This document shows positions 17,140 to 24,930 of a stretch of DNA of 64,000 nt, one piece after another. Position numbers and translations under genes: made by a program. The stretch is from Lysobacter_I brunescens. Lineage in GTDB: Bacteria > Pseudomonadota > Gammaproteobacteria > Xanthomonadales > Xanthomonadaceae. The notes under the pieces were generated by a model, which had not been told where the DNA came from, ran no database searches, and saw nothing but the letters and a program-made list of their open reading frames with translations. The DNA is taken from the NCBI RefSeq assembly GCF_042677005.1, contig NZ_JBHTIF010000007.1, positions 4,808 to 68,807 on the forward strand, in the 5' to 3' direction. The first letter of the stretch is position 1; every line of letters begins with the position of its first letter.

Positions 17140-17930
17140 GAGGGGCTCCGGGAAGACAGGGAAGGGTGGTCGTGCACCGGCACGCGCTTGAGCCACAGGC
17201 GCAGCGCGTGCCAGTGGATCGCGCCCATGACCTGCGCGGTCATCAGCGGATAGCGCCACAGCACGCGGCGCAGCGACGTGGCATCGAGCGGGCGACGCTG
17301 CAGACCGAGGGTGGCGTCGAAGCTGCGCTCGCCGTCGCGCATCACGTCCATGTGCACGCGCAGGTCGTCGCCGGGCACGGTGAAGCGCCAGTCGTAGTCG
17401 TGGTCCATCGCCATGAACGGCGAGACGTGGAAACGCTTGGCGAAGGTCCAGCGCAGCGCGCGGCCGCTGGCCTGCGCGCCATCGACCGGCAGCACATAGG
17501 CGTGGCGTTCGGCCCAGGGGGTGTTGGTGATCTCGGCGACGATCGCGTCCAGCGTCTCGCCATCGGGCCGGAAGCAGTAGTAGAAGCTCACCGGGTTGAA
17601 GACGTAGCCGAAGTAGCGCAGATGCGTGAGCAGGCGGATCGGTCCGGTGGGTTCGCGTCCGAGCACGCGGGCAGCCTGCCGGCGCACCGCATCGGCCAGC
17701 GGCAGCGCGGGGTCGCCGAGGTAATCGCCGAGGTAGTCGCTGCGCCTGAATTCGGCCACGTTGCGGCGGTCCACCGACCACAGCGGCCGGTCACGGAACA
17801 GCTGCGGCAGTTCGTCGAGGTCGAGGTAGAGCTGCGCCATGCGATAGCGGAAGGCGTGTGCGCGCGGCGCGTGGCGGCGATGGCGCACCACGCCTTCGTA
17901 GACCGCGCTGCGCAGCGCCGGTGCGGTCAT
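17136..17930 (-). CDS. DUF1365 family protein
   Basis: A 264-residue DUF1365 protein. Characteristic blocks are YEGVVRHRRHAPRAHAFRYR, HLRYFGYVFNPVSFYYCF, TNTPWAERHAYVLP and KRFHVSPFMAMDHDYDWRF. DUF1365 genes are almost always linked to an FAD oxidoreductase and a cyclopropane synthase, as here, and are presumed to act in fatty-acid modification; the biochemical step is not established as far as I know. The start at ATG 17930 overlaps the FAD-gene stop (ATGA), and its own stop overlaps cfa. No signal peptide is seen. Confidence 0.9.
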   Translation of the reverse strand: MTAPALRSAVYEGVVRHRRHAPRAHAFRYRMAQLYLDLDELPQLFRDRPLWSVDRRNVAEFRRSDYLGDYLGDPALPLADAVRRQAARVLGREPTGPIRLLTHLRYFGYVFNPVSFYYCFRPDGETLDAIVAEITNTPWAERHAYVLPVDGAQASGRALRWTFAKRFHVSPFMAMDHDYDWRFTVPGDDLRVHMDVMRDGERSFDATLGLQRRPLDATSLRRVLWRYPLMTAQVMGAIHWHALRLWLKRVPVHDHPSLSSRSPS

Positions 17931-19219
17931 GCGCGCAGTTCCACCGGCGTGGCGGCGTCGCGCTTCGATGCGCGCGGCGTCCAGTTCGCGCCCAGCGCGT
18001 TGGCCACATCGACCGCGCTGCGCATGCCGTCTTCGTGGAAGCCCCAGCCCCAGTAGGCGCCGGCGAACCAGGTGTGGCGCTGGCCCTGGATCTCGGCACG
18101 ACGCGCCTGCGCGGCGACCGAAGCGTGGCTGTAGACCGGATGCTGGTAGCGCATGCGGCGCACGATGCGCGCGGGGTCGATCTGGTCGGTGCGGTTCAGG
18201 GTGACGATCAGCGGCTCCGGCGCGTCGAGCCCCTGCAGCAGGTTCATGCAGTAGCTGACGGTGCAGACGTCGCTGCGTTCGCGCGGCACCAGCGCGTTCC
18301 ATGCCGCCCAGGCCTTGGGATGGCGCGGCAGCAGGCGCGCATCGGTGTGGAGGACGGTGTCGTTGTCCTGATAGGCGATCGCGCCGAGCACCGAGCGCTC
18401 GGCATCGCTGGCATCGCCGAGCAGCTGCAGCGCCTGGTCGCTGTGGCAGGCGACGATGACCTGGTCGAAGTGCTCGGCGCCGTCATCGGTCATCACCGTC
18501 GCGCCCGCGCCGCTGCGCAGCAGCATGCGCACCGGCGTGGACAGGCGCTCGCGCACGCGCCAGCGGGCGCGCATCGCATCGATGTAGCGACTCGATCCGC
18601 CGCGCACCACGCGCCACTGCGGGCGGTCGGTGACCTGCAGCATCTGGTGGTTGGCCATGAACTGCACAAGGTATTTCGCCGGGAAGGCGAGGATGCGCGT
18701 CGATGGCGACGACCACAGCGCGGATGCCATCGGCACCAGGTGTTCGTCGCGGAACATCGCGCCGTAGCCGTGCGCATCGAGGTACTCGCCCAGCGTCGGG
18801 CCCTCGCCGGACACCTCAAGCAGTGCTGGCGCTTCGCGATAGAAGCGCGTCAGGTCGCGCAGCATGTTCCAGAAGCGCGGCGACAGCAGGTTGCGGCGCT
18901 GGCAGAACAGCGAATCGAAGTCGGTGGCGTTGTACTCCAGTCCGGTGGCCTCGCTGCGCACCGAGAAGCTCATCGTCGTCGGCTGCGATGCCACGCCCAG
19001 TTCGTCGAACAGCGCGGTCAGCAGCGGGTAGTGCTGCGGGTTGTGGACGATGAAGCCGGTGTCGACCTCGTAGCTGCGTCCGCCCAGTTCGATGCGATGG
19101 GTATGCGTATGCCCGCCGAGCCGGTCCGCGGCTTCGTACAGGGTCACGTCGTGCTGTTTCGACAGCAGCCAGGCCGAGGCCAGCCCGGCGATGCCCGATC
19201 CGATGACGGCGATGCGCAT
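17927..19219 (-). CDS. FAD-dependent oxidoreductase (flavin amine-oxidase type) of lipid-modification operon
   Basis: A 430-residue FAD protein. The Rossmann motif IAVIGSGIAGLASAW (GxGxxG at 7-12) is followed by YEAADRLGGHTHTH, typical of the amine-oxidase/phytoene-desaturase superfamily. The C-terminal flavin-contact block is TWFAGAYWGWGFHEDGMRSA. This subgroup is always found with DUF1365 and cyclopropane-synthase genes; in Rhodobacter a relative acts in the stress-induced unsaturated/furan fatty-acid pathway (from memory of the literature). Here it probably oxidises an acyl-chain intermediate. The start is supported by AAGGAG 6 nt upstream of ATG 19219. Confidence 0.88.
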   Translation of the reverse strand: MRIAVIGSGIAGLASAWLLSKQHDVTLYEAADRLGGHTHTHRIELGGRSYEVDTGFIVHNPQHYPLLTALFDELGVASQPTTMSFSVRSEATGLEYNATDFDSLFCQRRNLLSPRFWNMLRDLTRFYREAPALLEVSGEGPTLGEYLDAHGYGAMFRDEHLVPMASALWSSPSTRILAFPAKYLVQFMANHQMLQVTDRPQWRVVRGGSSRYIDAMRARWRVRERLSTPVRMLLRSGAGATVMTDDGAEHFDQVIVACHSDQALQLLGDASDAERSVLGAIAYQDNDTVLHTDARLLPRHPKAWAAWNALVPRERSDVCTVSYCMNLLQGLDAPEPLIVTLNRTDQIDPARIVRRMRYQHPVYSHASVAAQARRAEIQGQRHTWFAGAYWGWGFHEDGMRSAVDVANALGANWTPRASKRDAATPVELRA

Positions 19220-19221
19220 GC

Positions 19222-20190
19222 TCAGCTCCTTGCCTTGGCGAAGACCCAGACCGGCACCGGCTTGAGGTCGCGGACCAGCCCGAACAGCGCGAGCGTGCGC
19301 AGGCCGTAATAGGTCAGGTCGATTTCCCACCAGCGGAAGCCCTGCCGCGCGCTGCCCGGGAAGAAATGATGGTTGTTGTGCCAGCCCTCGCCGAAGGTCA
19401 GCAGCGCCAGCCAGAGGTTGTTGCGGCTGTCGTCGCGAGTCTCGAAGCGGCGCTTGCCGAAGCGGTGCGCGAGCGAGTTGATGGTCACGGTGGCGTGGAA
19501 CAGGACGATCGTGGACACGAAGAAGCCCCAGACCAGCAGCTGCGGGCCATCGGTGCCCAGCCCGGGCGCAGCGGTTTCGAGCCAGGCGCCGATGGCGTAC
19601 AGCGCGACGGCGAGCAGCACCGGGACCACGATGTCGAAGCGGTCGAGCCAGCGCAGTTCGGGGTAGCGGACGAGGTCGGGGATGCGCGACCAGTCGGTGC
19701 GGAAGCCGTGCCGGGTCAGGAACCAGCCGACGTGGCTGCGCCAGAAGCCGTGCACGGTCGGCGAATGCACGTCGCGCTCGGTGTCGGCATGGCGATGATG
19801 GTTGCGATGGTGCGCGGCCCACCACAGCGGGCCGCGCTGCACGCAGGACGCGCCGATCAGCGCGAACAGGAACTGCACCGCGCGCGAGGTGCGGAAGGTG
19901 CGATGGGAGAAATAGCGGTGGTAGAAGCCGGTGATCGCGAACATCCGCACCGCGTACAGCGCGACCGCGACGCCGACCGCCGTCCACGACACACCGACCA
20001 CGAACACCGCAAGGCACGCCAGGTGCATGCCCAGGAAGGGAATCGCGCGCAGCCAATCCACGCCGTCGCCGTCGGTGCCCTCGTCCGCAGGCACCGCGCT
20101 GGTGTCGAACCAGCGGGCGAGGGTCGCGAACAGGCGATTCGTGGCGGTGGGCCCCGCTGGGGTGGGCGGCAGGGTGGGCGAATCCGACAT
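19222..20190 (-). CDS. Membrane acyl-CoA/acyl-lipid desaturase
   Basis: A 322-residue di-iron membrane fatty-acid desaturase of the stearoyl-CoA delta-9 type. The three histidine boxes are intact: HRYFSH at 91-96, HHRNHHRH at 127-134 and HNNHH at 271-275. Four hydrophobic segments flank them. It would introduce a cis double bond, producing the substrate that the downstream Cfa enzymes modify. ATG 20190 is chosen because CAGGAG lies upstream. The stop and the next start are separated by 2 nt. It is the first gene of the seven-gene unit, 157 bp downstream of the anti-sigma gene and beyond a terminator. Confidence 0.93.
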   Translation of the reverse strand: MSDSPTLPPTPAGPTATNRLFATLARWFDTSAVPADEGTDGDGVDWLRAIPFLGMHLACLAVFVVGVSWTAVGVAVALYAVRMFAITGFYHRYFSHRTFRTSRAVQFLFALIGASCVQRGPLWWAAHHRNHHRHADTERDVHSPTVHGFWRSHVGWFLTRHGFRTDWSRIPDLVRYPELRWLDRFDIVVPVLLAVALYAIGAWLETAAPGLGTDGPQLLVWGFFVSTIVLFHATVTINSLAHRFGKRRFETRDDSRNNLWLALLTFGEGWHNNHHFFPGSARQGFRWWEIDLTYYGLRTLALFGLVRDLKPVPVWVFAKARS

Positions 20191-20219
20191 GCACGTCTCC
20201 TGGAAGTCGTCACCCGATA

Positions 20220-20246
20220 CGTGCATCCCGGCGCTGCGGATGCACG
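20220..20246. promoter_or_regulatory. Inverted repeat in the desaturase leader (candidate operator or RNA hairpin)
   Basis: Perfect 9-bp arms CGTGCATCC/GGATGCACG around a 9-nt spacer, 30 bp upstream of the desaturase ATG and downstream of the anti-sigma terminator. Its position fits either a protein-binding operator or a 5' leader hairpin. Confidence 0.5.
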
Positions 20247-20270
20247 CGTCCTGCGCAGCCGCGCCCACGA

Positions 20271-20307
20271 GCCCAAGAAGAAAGGCGCGTCCCTGCGGAC
20301 GCGCCTT
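20271..20307 (-). terminator. Rho-independent terminator after the anti-sigma gene
   Basis: Leftward reading gives an 11-bp stem AAGGCGCGTCC/GGACGCGCCTT with a 4-nt loop, followed by TTCTTCTT. It should separate the sigma/anti-sigma transcript from the lipid operon, which therefore needs its own promoter. Confidence 0.85.
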
Positions 20308-20346
20308 CCGTTGTCGTGCGATCGGGCCTCGGGCCCGGCGTGCCGG

Positions 20347-21183
20347 TCAGAGCACCACGATGTCGCCCTTCGCGATGATCGGGCCGGTCGCCACGCCCTG
20401 CGGCGCACCGCCCTTGGGCTCGAGCGTGATCGCGAGGACCGCGCCCTGGTCGAGCGCGTTGCGCAGCGTGTCGGGCACCTTCACCGTGTGCGAACGGTTG
20501 ATCGACACGATGCCCAGCGACTGCGCCTTGCCGCCCGGCGGGATGATCCACAGTTCCGGCTCGCGGCCCTCTGCATCGGCGGCAGCCGGCACGGGAACCA
20601 TGAGCACGGTGCCTTCCGTCGGATCGACCGAGGCCAGCCAACCGGTGCTGCCGTCGTCGCGCAGCAGGGTACTGACCGGCTTGGGCGCGTCAGGGTCTTC
20701 CACCGGCGGCGTGGTGTCGGGTGTCGGCGGTGTGGGGGGCTGCACGACGACCCGGGTATCGGGCGTCTCGGGCTTGAGCAGGCCGAGCGGACCGATCGCC
20801 ACGGCGGCCAGTGCTGCCGCGACGGCGAGGCCGGCGACGCCCTGCCAGAAACCGGCGCTCTGCCACAGTCCGGCCTTGGGCACGGTGGCCTGTGCGACCG
20901 GTGCGGCGACATCGCCTACCGATGGCCAGCCGAGACGGCTGCGGATGCGCGGCCAGACGTGCGACGGGATCTCGGCGCCTTCGAACTCGGCCAGCAGGGG
21001 CGCAAGCCGCTGCTCCCATTCGGCGACGAGACGCGCGAAGGCGGGGTCCTGTGCGACCCGTGTTTCGGCCTCGCGGCGCTGTTCGGCATCGAGCACGCCC
21101 AGCACGTACTCGCCGGCGAAGAGATCGGCCGATGGCGGCTGTGCGCCCTCGAAATCGCGGTCTTCGATGTGTTCGATGTTCAT
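20347..21183 (-). CDS. RskA-family anti-sigma factor
   Basis: A 278-residue single-pass membrane protein. The cytoplasmic N-terminus (LFAGEYVLGVLDAEQRREAE, LVAEWEQRLAPLLAEF) resembles the sigma-binding helix of RskA-type factors. A transmembrane segment (WQGVAGLAVAAALAAVAIGP) precedes a Pro/Thr-rich linker and a periplasmic RskA domain with ELWIIPPGGKAQSLGIVS. RskA proteins sequester their cognate ECF sigma factor until regulated proteolysis releases it. The start at ATG 21183 overlaps the sigma-factor stop as ATGA. No other anti-sigma candidate is nearby. Confidence 0.88.
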   Translation of the reverse strand: MNIEHIEDRDFEGAQPPSADLFAGEYVLGVLDAEQRREAETRVAQDPAFARLVAEWEQRLAPLLAEFEGAEIPSHVWPRIRSRLGWPSVGDVAAPVAQATVPKAGLWQSAGFWQGVAGLAVAAALAAVAIGPLGLLKPETPDTRVVVQPPTPPTPDTTPPVEDPDAPKPVSTLLRDDGSTGWLASVDPTEGTVLMVPVPAAADAEGREPELWIIPPGGKAQSLGIVSINRSHTVKVPDTLRNALDQGAVLAITLEPKGGAPQGVATGPIIAKGDIVVL

Positions 21184-21767
21184 GCTTCCAGGCACCCACG
21201 CAGTTGCAGGAGGCCGCGGCGGATCCAGCTTTTCACCGAGCCCAGCGGAGACGAGATCCGGTTCGCCAACTCCTCGTAGGTGGAGCCTTCGAAGAACGCG
21301 GCGCGGATGAGCGCCTGGCGACGGGCGTCGAGCTGGCGCATGCACGCTTCCAGGCGCGAGCGGTCGTCGTCGGACATCGCACTCTGCAGCGGCGTGGCGC
21401 CGGCGTCGGGCACGTCGTCCGCCCATTCCATCGGCGCCAGGGTCCCGCGCGCGGGCGCGGCACGCAGGCGGTCGATGGCGCGGTTGCGCGCGATCATCGA
21501 CAGCCAGGCCATCGCGCTGGCGCGTTCGGCGTCGAACTGGTGCGCCTTGTGCCAGATGGTCGTGTAGACCTCCTGGACCACGTCCTCGGCCTCGGCACGG
21601 TCGCCGAGCACCCGCAGGCAGATGCCGAACAGGCGGGAGGAGGTGGCACGGTAGAGGCTTTCAAACGCGTTGCGACTGCCGCTGGCGATGTCGCGGAGCA
21701 GCGAGTCGAGTCCTCGGATGTCCTGAAGGTCGTCCTGCAGGTCGGGGCTCGGGCGGATTTCGGGCAT
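21180..21767 (-). CDS. ECF sigma factor (SigK/RskA-partner type)
   Basis: A 195-residue ECF sigma factor. Region 2 is YRATSSRLFGICLRVLGDRA, then AEDVVQEVYTTIWHKA, and AMAWLSMIARNRAIDRLR. Region 4 is LIRAAFFEGSTYEELANRIS followed by GSVKSWIRRGLLQLRGCLEA. Pairing with an RskA-type anti-sigma factor is the typical SigK-like arrangement. AAGGA 7-8 nt upstream supports ATG 21767. Its natural target is probably the fatty-acid operon immediately downstream plus its own promoter; this is inferred from synteny. Confidence 0.92.
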   Translation of the reverse strand: MPEIRPSPDLQDDLQDIRGLDSLLRDIASGSRNAFESLYRATSSRLFGICLRVLGDRAEAEDVVQEVYTTIWHKAHQFDAERASAMAWLSMIARNRAIDRLRAAPARGTLAPMEWADDVPDAGATPLQSAMSDDDRSRLEACMRQLDARRQALIRAAFFEGSTYEELANRISSPLGSVKSWIRRGLLQLRGCLEA

Positions 21768-22043
21768 CCGGGGTCCTTGGTGGGGGGAGGCGAGGCGCGC
21801 CCTGGACGAGCGCGGACCGATGTTCGCGGAGAATGCGCCGGGCGGCAACCCGTCATCATGGGTTCCGTGACCGGGGCGCGGGTTGGGGTGCCGGCTGGCA
21901 GGGCGCGAAACGTGCGGATTCCCGGCCGACGGGCCGTCTCCGGAGGCATGCCACTGACGCGGTCGTTCGAGGGTGTCGTTCATGGCCAGTGCTACGGCCC
22001 GCCCGTCCGTGCGGATGCAGGACGGCGAGGCCAAGCACGCATG

Positions 22044-22070
22044 CGACAAAGGCCCGGGTCGCTCCGGGCC
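22044..22070 (-). terminator. Terminator downstream of the M13 peptidase
   Basis: Leftward reading gives GGCCCGG, a 6-nt loop and CCGGGCC, followed by TTTGTCGC. It lies 53 bp after the peptidase stop. Confidence 0.75.
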
Positions 22071-22089
22071 TTCGTCGGTATGGCGCCAT

Positions 22090-22110
22090 GGACCCGTCGT
22101 GGACGGGTCC
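22090..22110. terminator. Stem-loop immediately after the M13 peptidase stop
   Basis: Perfect 9-bp arms GGACCCGTC/GACGGGTCC with a 3-nt loop. There is no T tract, so it may stabilise the 3' end rather than terminate. Confidence 0.55.
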
Positions 22111-22122
22111 GGCGACGCTTGC

Positions 22123-24234
22123 TTACCAGATCGCGATGCGGTTCTCGCCGTCGCGCACCATCGGATCGCCCGCCTTGCACGAGAACGCAGCCGCGAACGC
22201 CGGGTGGTTCGACGGTGCGCCGATCGCGCGGAAGTTCGCCGGCGCGTGCGGATCGGTGACCAGGCGCGTGGCCAGCTCCTTCTCGGTGAAGTTGCGGCGC
22301 CACACGGTGCCCCAGTTCAGGAAGAAGCGCTGGTCGCGCGGCAGGCCTTCGACCATCGCGTCCTTCTGGCCTTCGCTTGCGCGCTTGAAGGCGTCGTAGG
22401 CCACGGCCAGGCCCCCGAGGTCGGCGATGTTCTCGCCCAGCGTCAGCTTGCCGTTGACGCGCTTGCCCGGTGCGGCCTCGTAGGCGTCGAACTGCGCGAT
22501 GAGCTTGCCGGTCAGGCCCATGAAGCCCTTCATGTCGGCCTCGGTCCACCAGTTCTCGAAGTTGCCGGTCGGCCCGAAGCGGCTGCCCTGGTCGTCGAAG
22601 CCGTGGATCATTTCATGGCCGATCACCGCGCCGATGCCGCCGTAGTTCAGCGCGTCGTCGGCCTTGGCGTCGAAGAACGGCGGCTGCAGGATGGCGGCCG
22701 GGAACACGATCTCGTTGAGCTGCGGGTTGTAGTAGGCGTTGACCGTCTGCGGGCTCATGCCCCATTCGGTGCGGTCGACCGGCTTGCCGATCTTGCCGAG
22801 GTTCCACTTGTAGTTGAACTCGTTCGCGGCCAGCACGTTCTCGATGTAGCTGTCGCGCGAGGTGTCGAGGCCGGTCCAGTCGCGCCACTTGTCCGGATAG
22901 CCGATCTTCGGCGTGAACGTGGCCCACTTCTCCAGCGCCTTCTTCTTGGTGTCCGGGCTCATCCAGGACAGCCCTTCCAGGCGTCCCTTCAGCGCTTCGC
23001 GCAGGTTCTTCACGAGCAGTTCCATGCGCGCCTTCGATTCCGGCGGGAACGCGACCTGCACGTACATCTGGCCCAGGGCTTCGCCGCTCTGGCCCTCGAT
23101 GGTTTCCAGCACGCGCTTCCAGCGCGGCTGCTGCTCCTTCTGGCCGCGCAGGGTGGCGCGGTAGAAGTTGAAGTGTTCGTTCGCGAAGGCGTCGGCGAGG
23201 TAGGGTGAGGCGCCGTCGACGGTATGGAAGCGCAGGTAGCTCTTCCATGCCGCGACCGGGGTGTCGACCAGCATCTTGTCGAACTCGGCGTGGAACGCCG
23301 GGATCGCCATCGAGAACATCTTCGGTGCGGCGATGCCCTGCGCTTCGAAGAACTTGCTCCACGGGAAGTTCGGCGTGGCCTTGTCGGCGGCTTCGATCGT
23401 CACCGGGTTGTAGTACAGCGACACGTCGCGCGAGAGTTCCTCGCTCGACTTCGAGACCTTGGCGAGGCGGGTCTCGAACGCGATCACGTCCTTGGCCTGC
23501 TTCGCGGCCTCTTCGGCAGCGACGCCGGACAGCGTCAACACCTTCGCGATGTGCGCCTCGTAGGCCTGCAGGTCCTTTTTCTTGTCGGCGTCGAAGTAGT
23601 AGGCCTTGTCGGGCAGGCCCAGGCCGCCCTGGGCGACGTAGGCGATGTTCATCGACGAGTCCTTGAAATCCGCGCTGGGGCCGAAGCCGAACAGCGCCTG
23701 CTCGCCACGCGAGAAGCTCTTGCGCAGGTGCTCGGCGACCGAGGCACCGTCGGTCAGGGCATCGATCGCGTCGAGACGGCCCTTGAGCGGCGCGATGCCC
23801 TGCGCGTTGATCTTCGCCTCGTCCATGCCGGTGGCCCAGAAGTCGCCGACGATCTTCTGCACGCCGGTCGCGCCCTGCATCGCCGCTGCCTGCTCGGCCA
23901 GCTGACGCTGCACGCCGGTGGAGCGCTCGTCGAGCATCTCGAACGCACCCCAGGAGGTGCGGTCGCCCGGGATCGGGTTCGCGGCCAGCCACTTGCCGTT
24001 GACGAAGCCGCCGAAGTCGACGCAGGCGTTCTTGGTGGCGTCGAGGTCGCTGGCCATGAAGCGGTTGACGCCCGGCAGCTTGCTCTCGTCGAGGGTCAGG
24101 GACGGGGCGGACTTGGGCGCCGGGGCGGCGGCCTCGGGGGCCGGGGCGTCCTTGTTGCAGGCGGTCAGGGCGGTGGCGATCGACAGCGTCAACAGCAGCA
24201 GGCGCGGTTTGAGGGACGGGGCGATGGATTTCAC
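22123..24234 (-). CDS. M13-family zinc metallopeptidase (PepO/neprilysin-like lipoprotein)
   Basis: A 703-residue M13 endopeptidase. The N-terminus MKSIAPSLKPRLLLLTLSIA...LTAC is a lipoprotein signal with a lipobox Cys. Family blocks are CVDFGGFVNGKW, VNAYYNPQLNEIVFPAAILQ, the zinc motif GHEMIHGFDDQG near residue 540 and ENIADLGGLA near 598 (third Zn ligand and Asp). It probably degrades peptides in the periplasm. A GTG at 24234 is preferred because GGAG lies 7 nt upstream and it gives a clean signal peptide; an in-frame ATG at 24276 would bury that signal. Confidence 0.92.
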   Translation of the reverse strand: MKSIAPSLKPRLLLLTLSIATALTACNKDAPAPEAAAPAPKSAPSLTLDESKLPGVNRFMASDLDATKNACVDFGGFVNGKWLAANPIPGDRTSWGAFEMLDERSTGVQRQLAEQAAAMQGATGVQKIVGDFWATGMDEAKINAQGIAPLKGRLDAIDALTDGASVAEHLRKSFSRGEQALFGFGPSADFKDSSMNIAYVAQGGLGLPDKAYYFDADKKKDLQAYEAHIAKVLTLSGVAAEEAAKQAKDVIAFETRLAKVSKSSEELSRDVSLYYNPVTIEAADKATPNFPWSKFFEAQGIAAPKMFSMAIPAFHAEFDKMLVDTPVAAWKSYLRFHTVDGASPYLADAFANEHFNFYRATLRGQKEQQPRWKRVLETIEGQSGEALGQMYVQVAFPPESKARMELLVKNLREALKGRLEGLSWMSPDTKKKALEKWATFTPKIGYPDKWRDWTGLDTSRDSYIENVLAANEFNYKWNLGKIGKPVDRTEWGMSPQTVNAYYNPQLNEIVFPAAILQPPFFDAKADDALNYGGIGAVIGHEMIHGFDDQGSRFGPTGNFENWWTEADMKGFMGLTGKLIAQFDAYEAAPGKRVNGKLTLGENIADLGGLAVAYDAFKRASEGQKDAMVEGLPRDQRFFLNWGTVWRRNFTEKELATRLVTDPHAPANFRAIGAPSNHPAFAAAFSCKAGDPMVRDGENRIAIW

Positions 24235-24402
24235 GAACGGTCTCCGGAAAGTCGGAACGATGGCGGTGCGAGGCATGCACGAAGGCAGGCGACCCCCGAC
24301 TGTACTCCCGCCCGCCGTTCCCGGCGGGTGTCGAAGGTCACGCCGGGCTGCGATGCCTCGTGGTTCGCCGCCGGCCCGTCGTCGCACCCGTGGGCGGCCC
24401 GG

Positions 24403-24930
24403 TCAGATCCCGCGGAAATAGACGTCCACGTAATCCGTGGCGCTGTCGCAGGGGTTGTCCATTTCCTGCAGGCGCCAGTACCGTCGCTTGCCGGTGGCCT
24501 TGAAGGTGAAGGTGCCGCTGCGCCTGCATTCGTTGCCGTTCGCGATGTGGTGCACACGGGTGAAGATCTCGCCCTCGAACACGAAACCGTCGCGGCTGGC
24601 GGCGACGATCCGACCGTCGATGCGCACGTAGTCGTCGGCGTTTTCGCCGCTGCCGCGCTGTTCGCCGCGCATCGGCAGCGTGTCGCCGGCCTCCTCGACC
24701 ACGACCTTGCCGGCGCCGGAGAGGTCGCCCCAGCCGAGCCACTGCAGGGTCAGCATGTGCTCGCCCACCAGGCGTGCGCGGGCGGCTGCGTCGAGGCCGT
24801 TCGCGGTCTTCTGCGCGGATGTTGCAGCCGCTGATCCTGCGGACACGGGCATCGAGACGCCGAGCAGGCCCGACAGTGCGAGGACGACGCAGGCGCTCAT
24901 GGCGACGGTGTTCATGGCGAAGCGCGTCAT
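24403..24930 (-). CDS. Secreted hypothetical protein
   Basis: A 175-residue protein with a Sec leader (MTRFAMNTVAMSACVVLALS...PVSAGSAAA). The mature part is rich in beta-strand-like segments and contains two cysteines. The C-terminal half (YVRIDGRIVAASRDGFVFEG, ATGKRRYWRLQEMDNPCD) ends in DYVDVYFRGI. I do not recognise the family. The start overlaps the mscS stop as ATGA (ATG 24930), so it is co-translated with the channel; ATG 24915 is a possible alternative. It probably resides in the periplasm. Confidence 0.7.
   Translation of the reverse strand: MTRFAMNTVAMSACVVLALSGLLGVSMPVSAGSAAATSAQKTANGLDAAARARLVGEHMLTLQWLGWGDLSGAGKVVVEEAGDTLPMRGEQRGSGENADDYVRIDGRIVAASRDGFVFEGEIFTRVHHIANGNECRRSGTFTFKATGKRRYWRLQEMDNPCDSATDYVDVYFRGI

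Larger units (their letters stand above)
21768..22122. other. Intergenic region between the M13 peptidase and the sigma gene
   Basis: These 355 bp hold two stem-loops at 22044-22110 (listed separately) and the upstream region of the sigma gene (about 21768-22040), where its promoter should be. I found no convincing ORF and no clear ECF -35/-10 pair here by eye. Confidence 0.6.

Noticed and set aside
24235..24387. Extended N-terminus of the M13 peptidase
   Set aside because: It would bury the lipoprotein signal; GTG 24234 has a ribosome-binding site and gives a clean signal.
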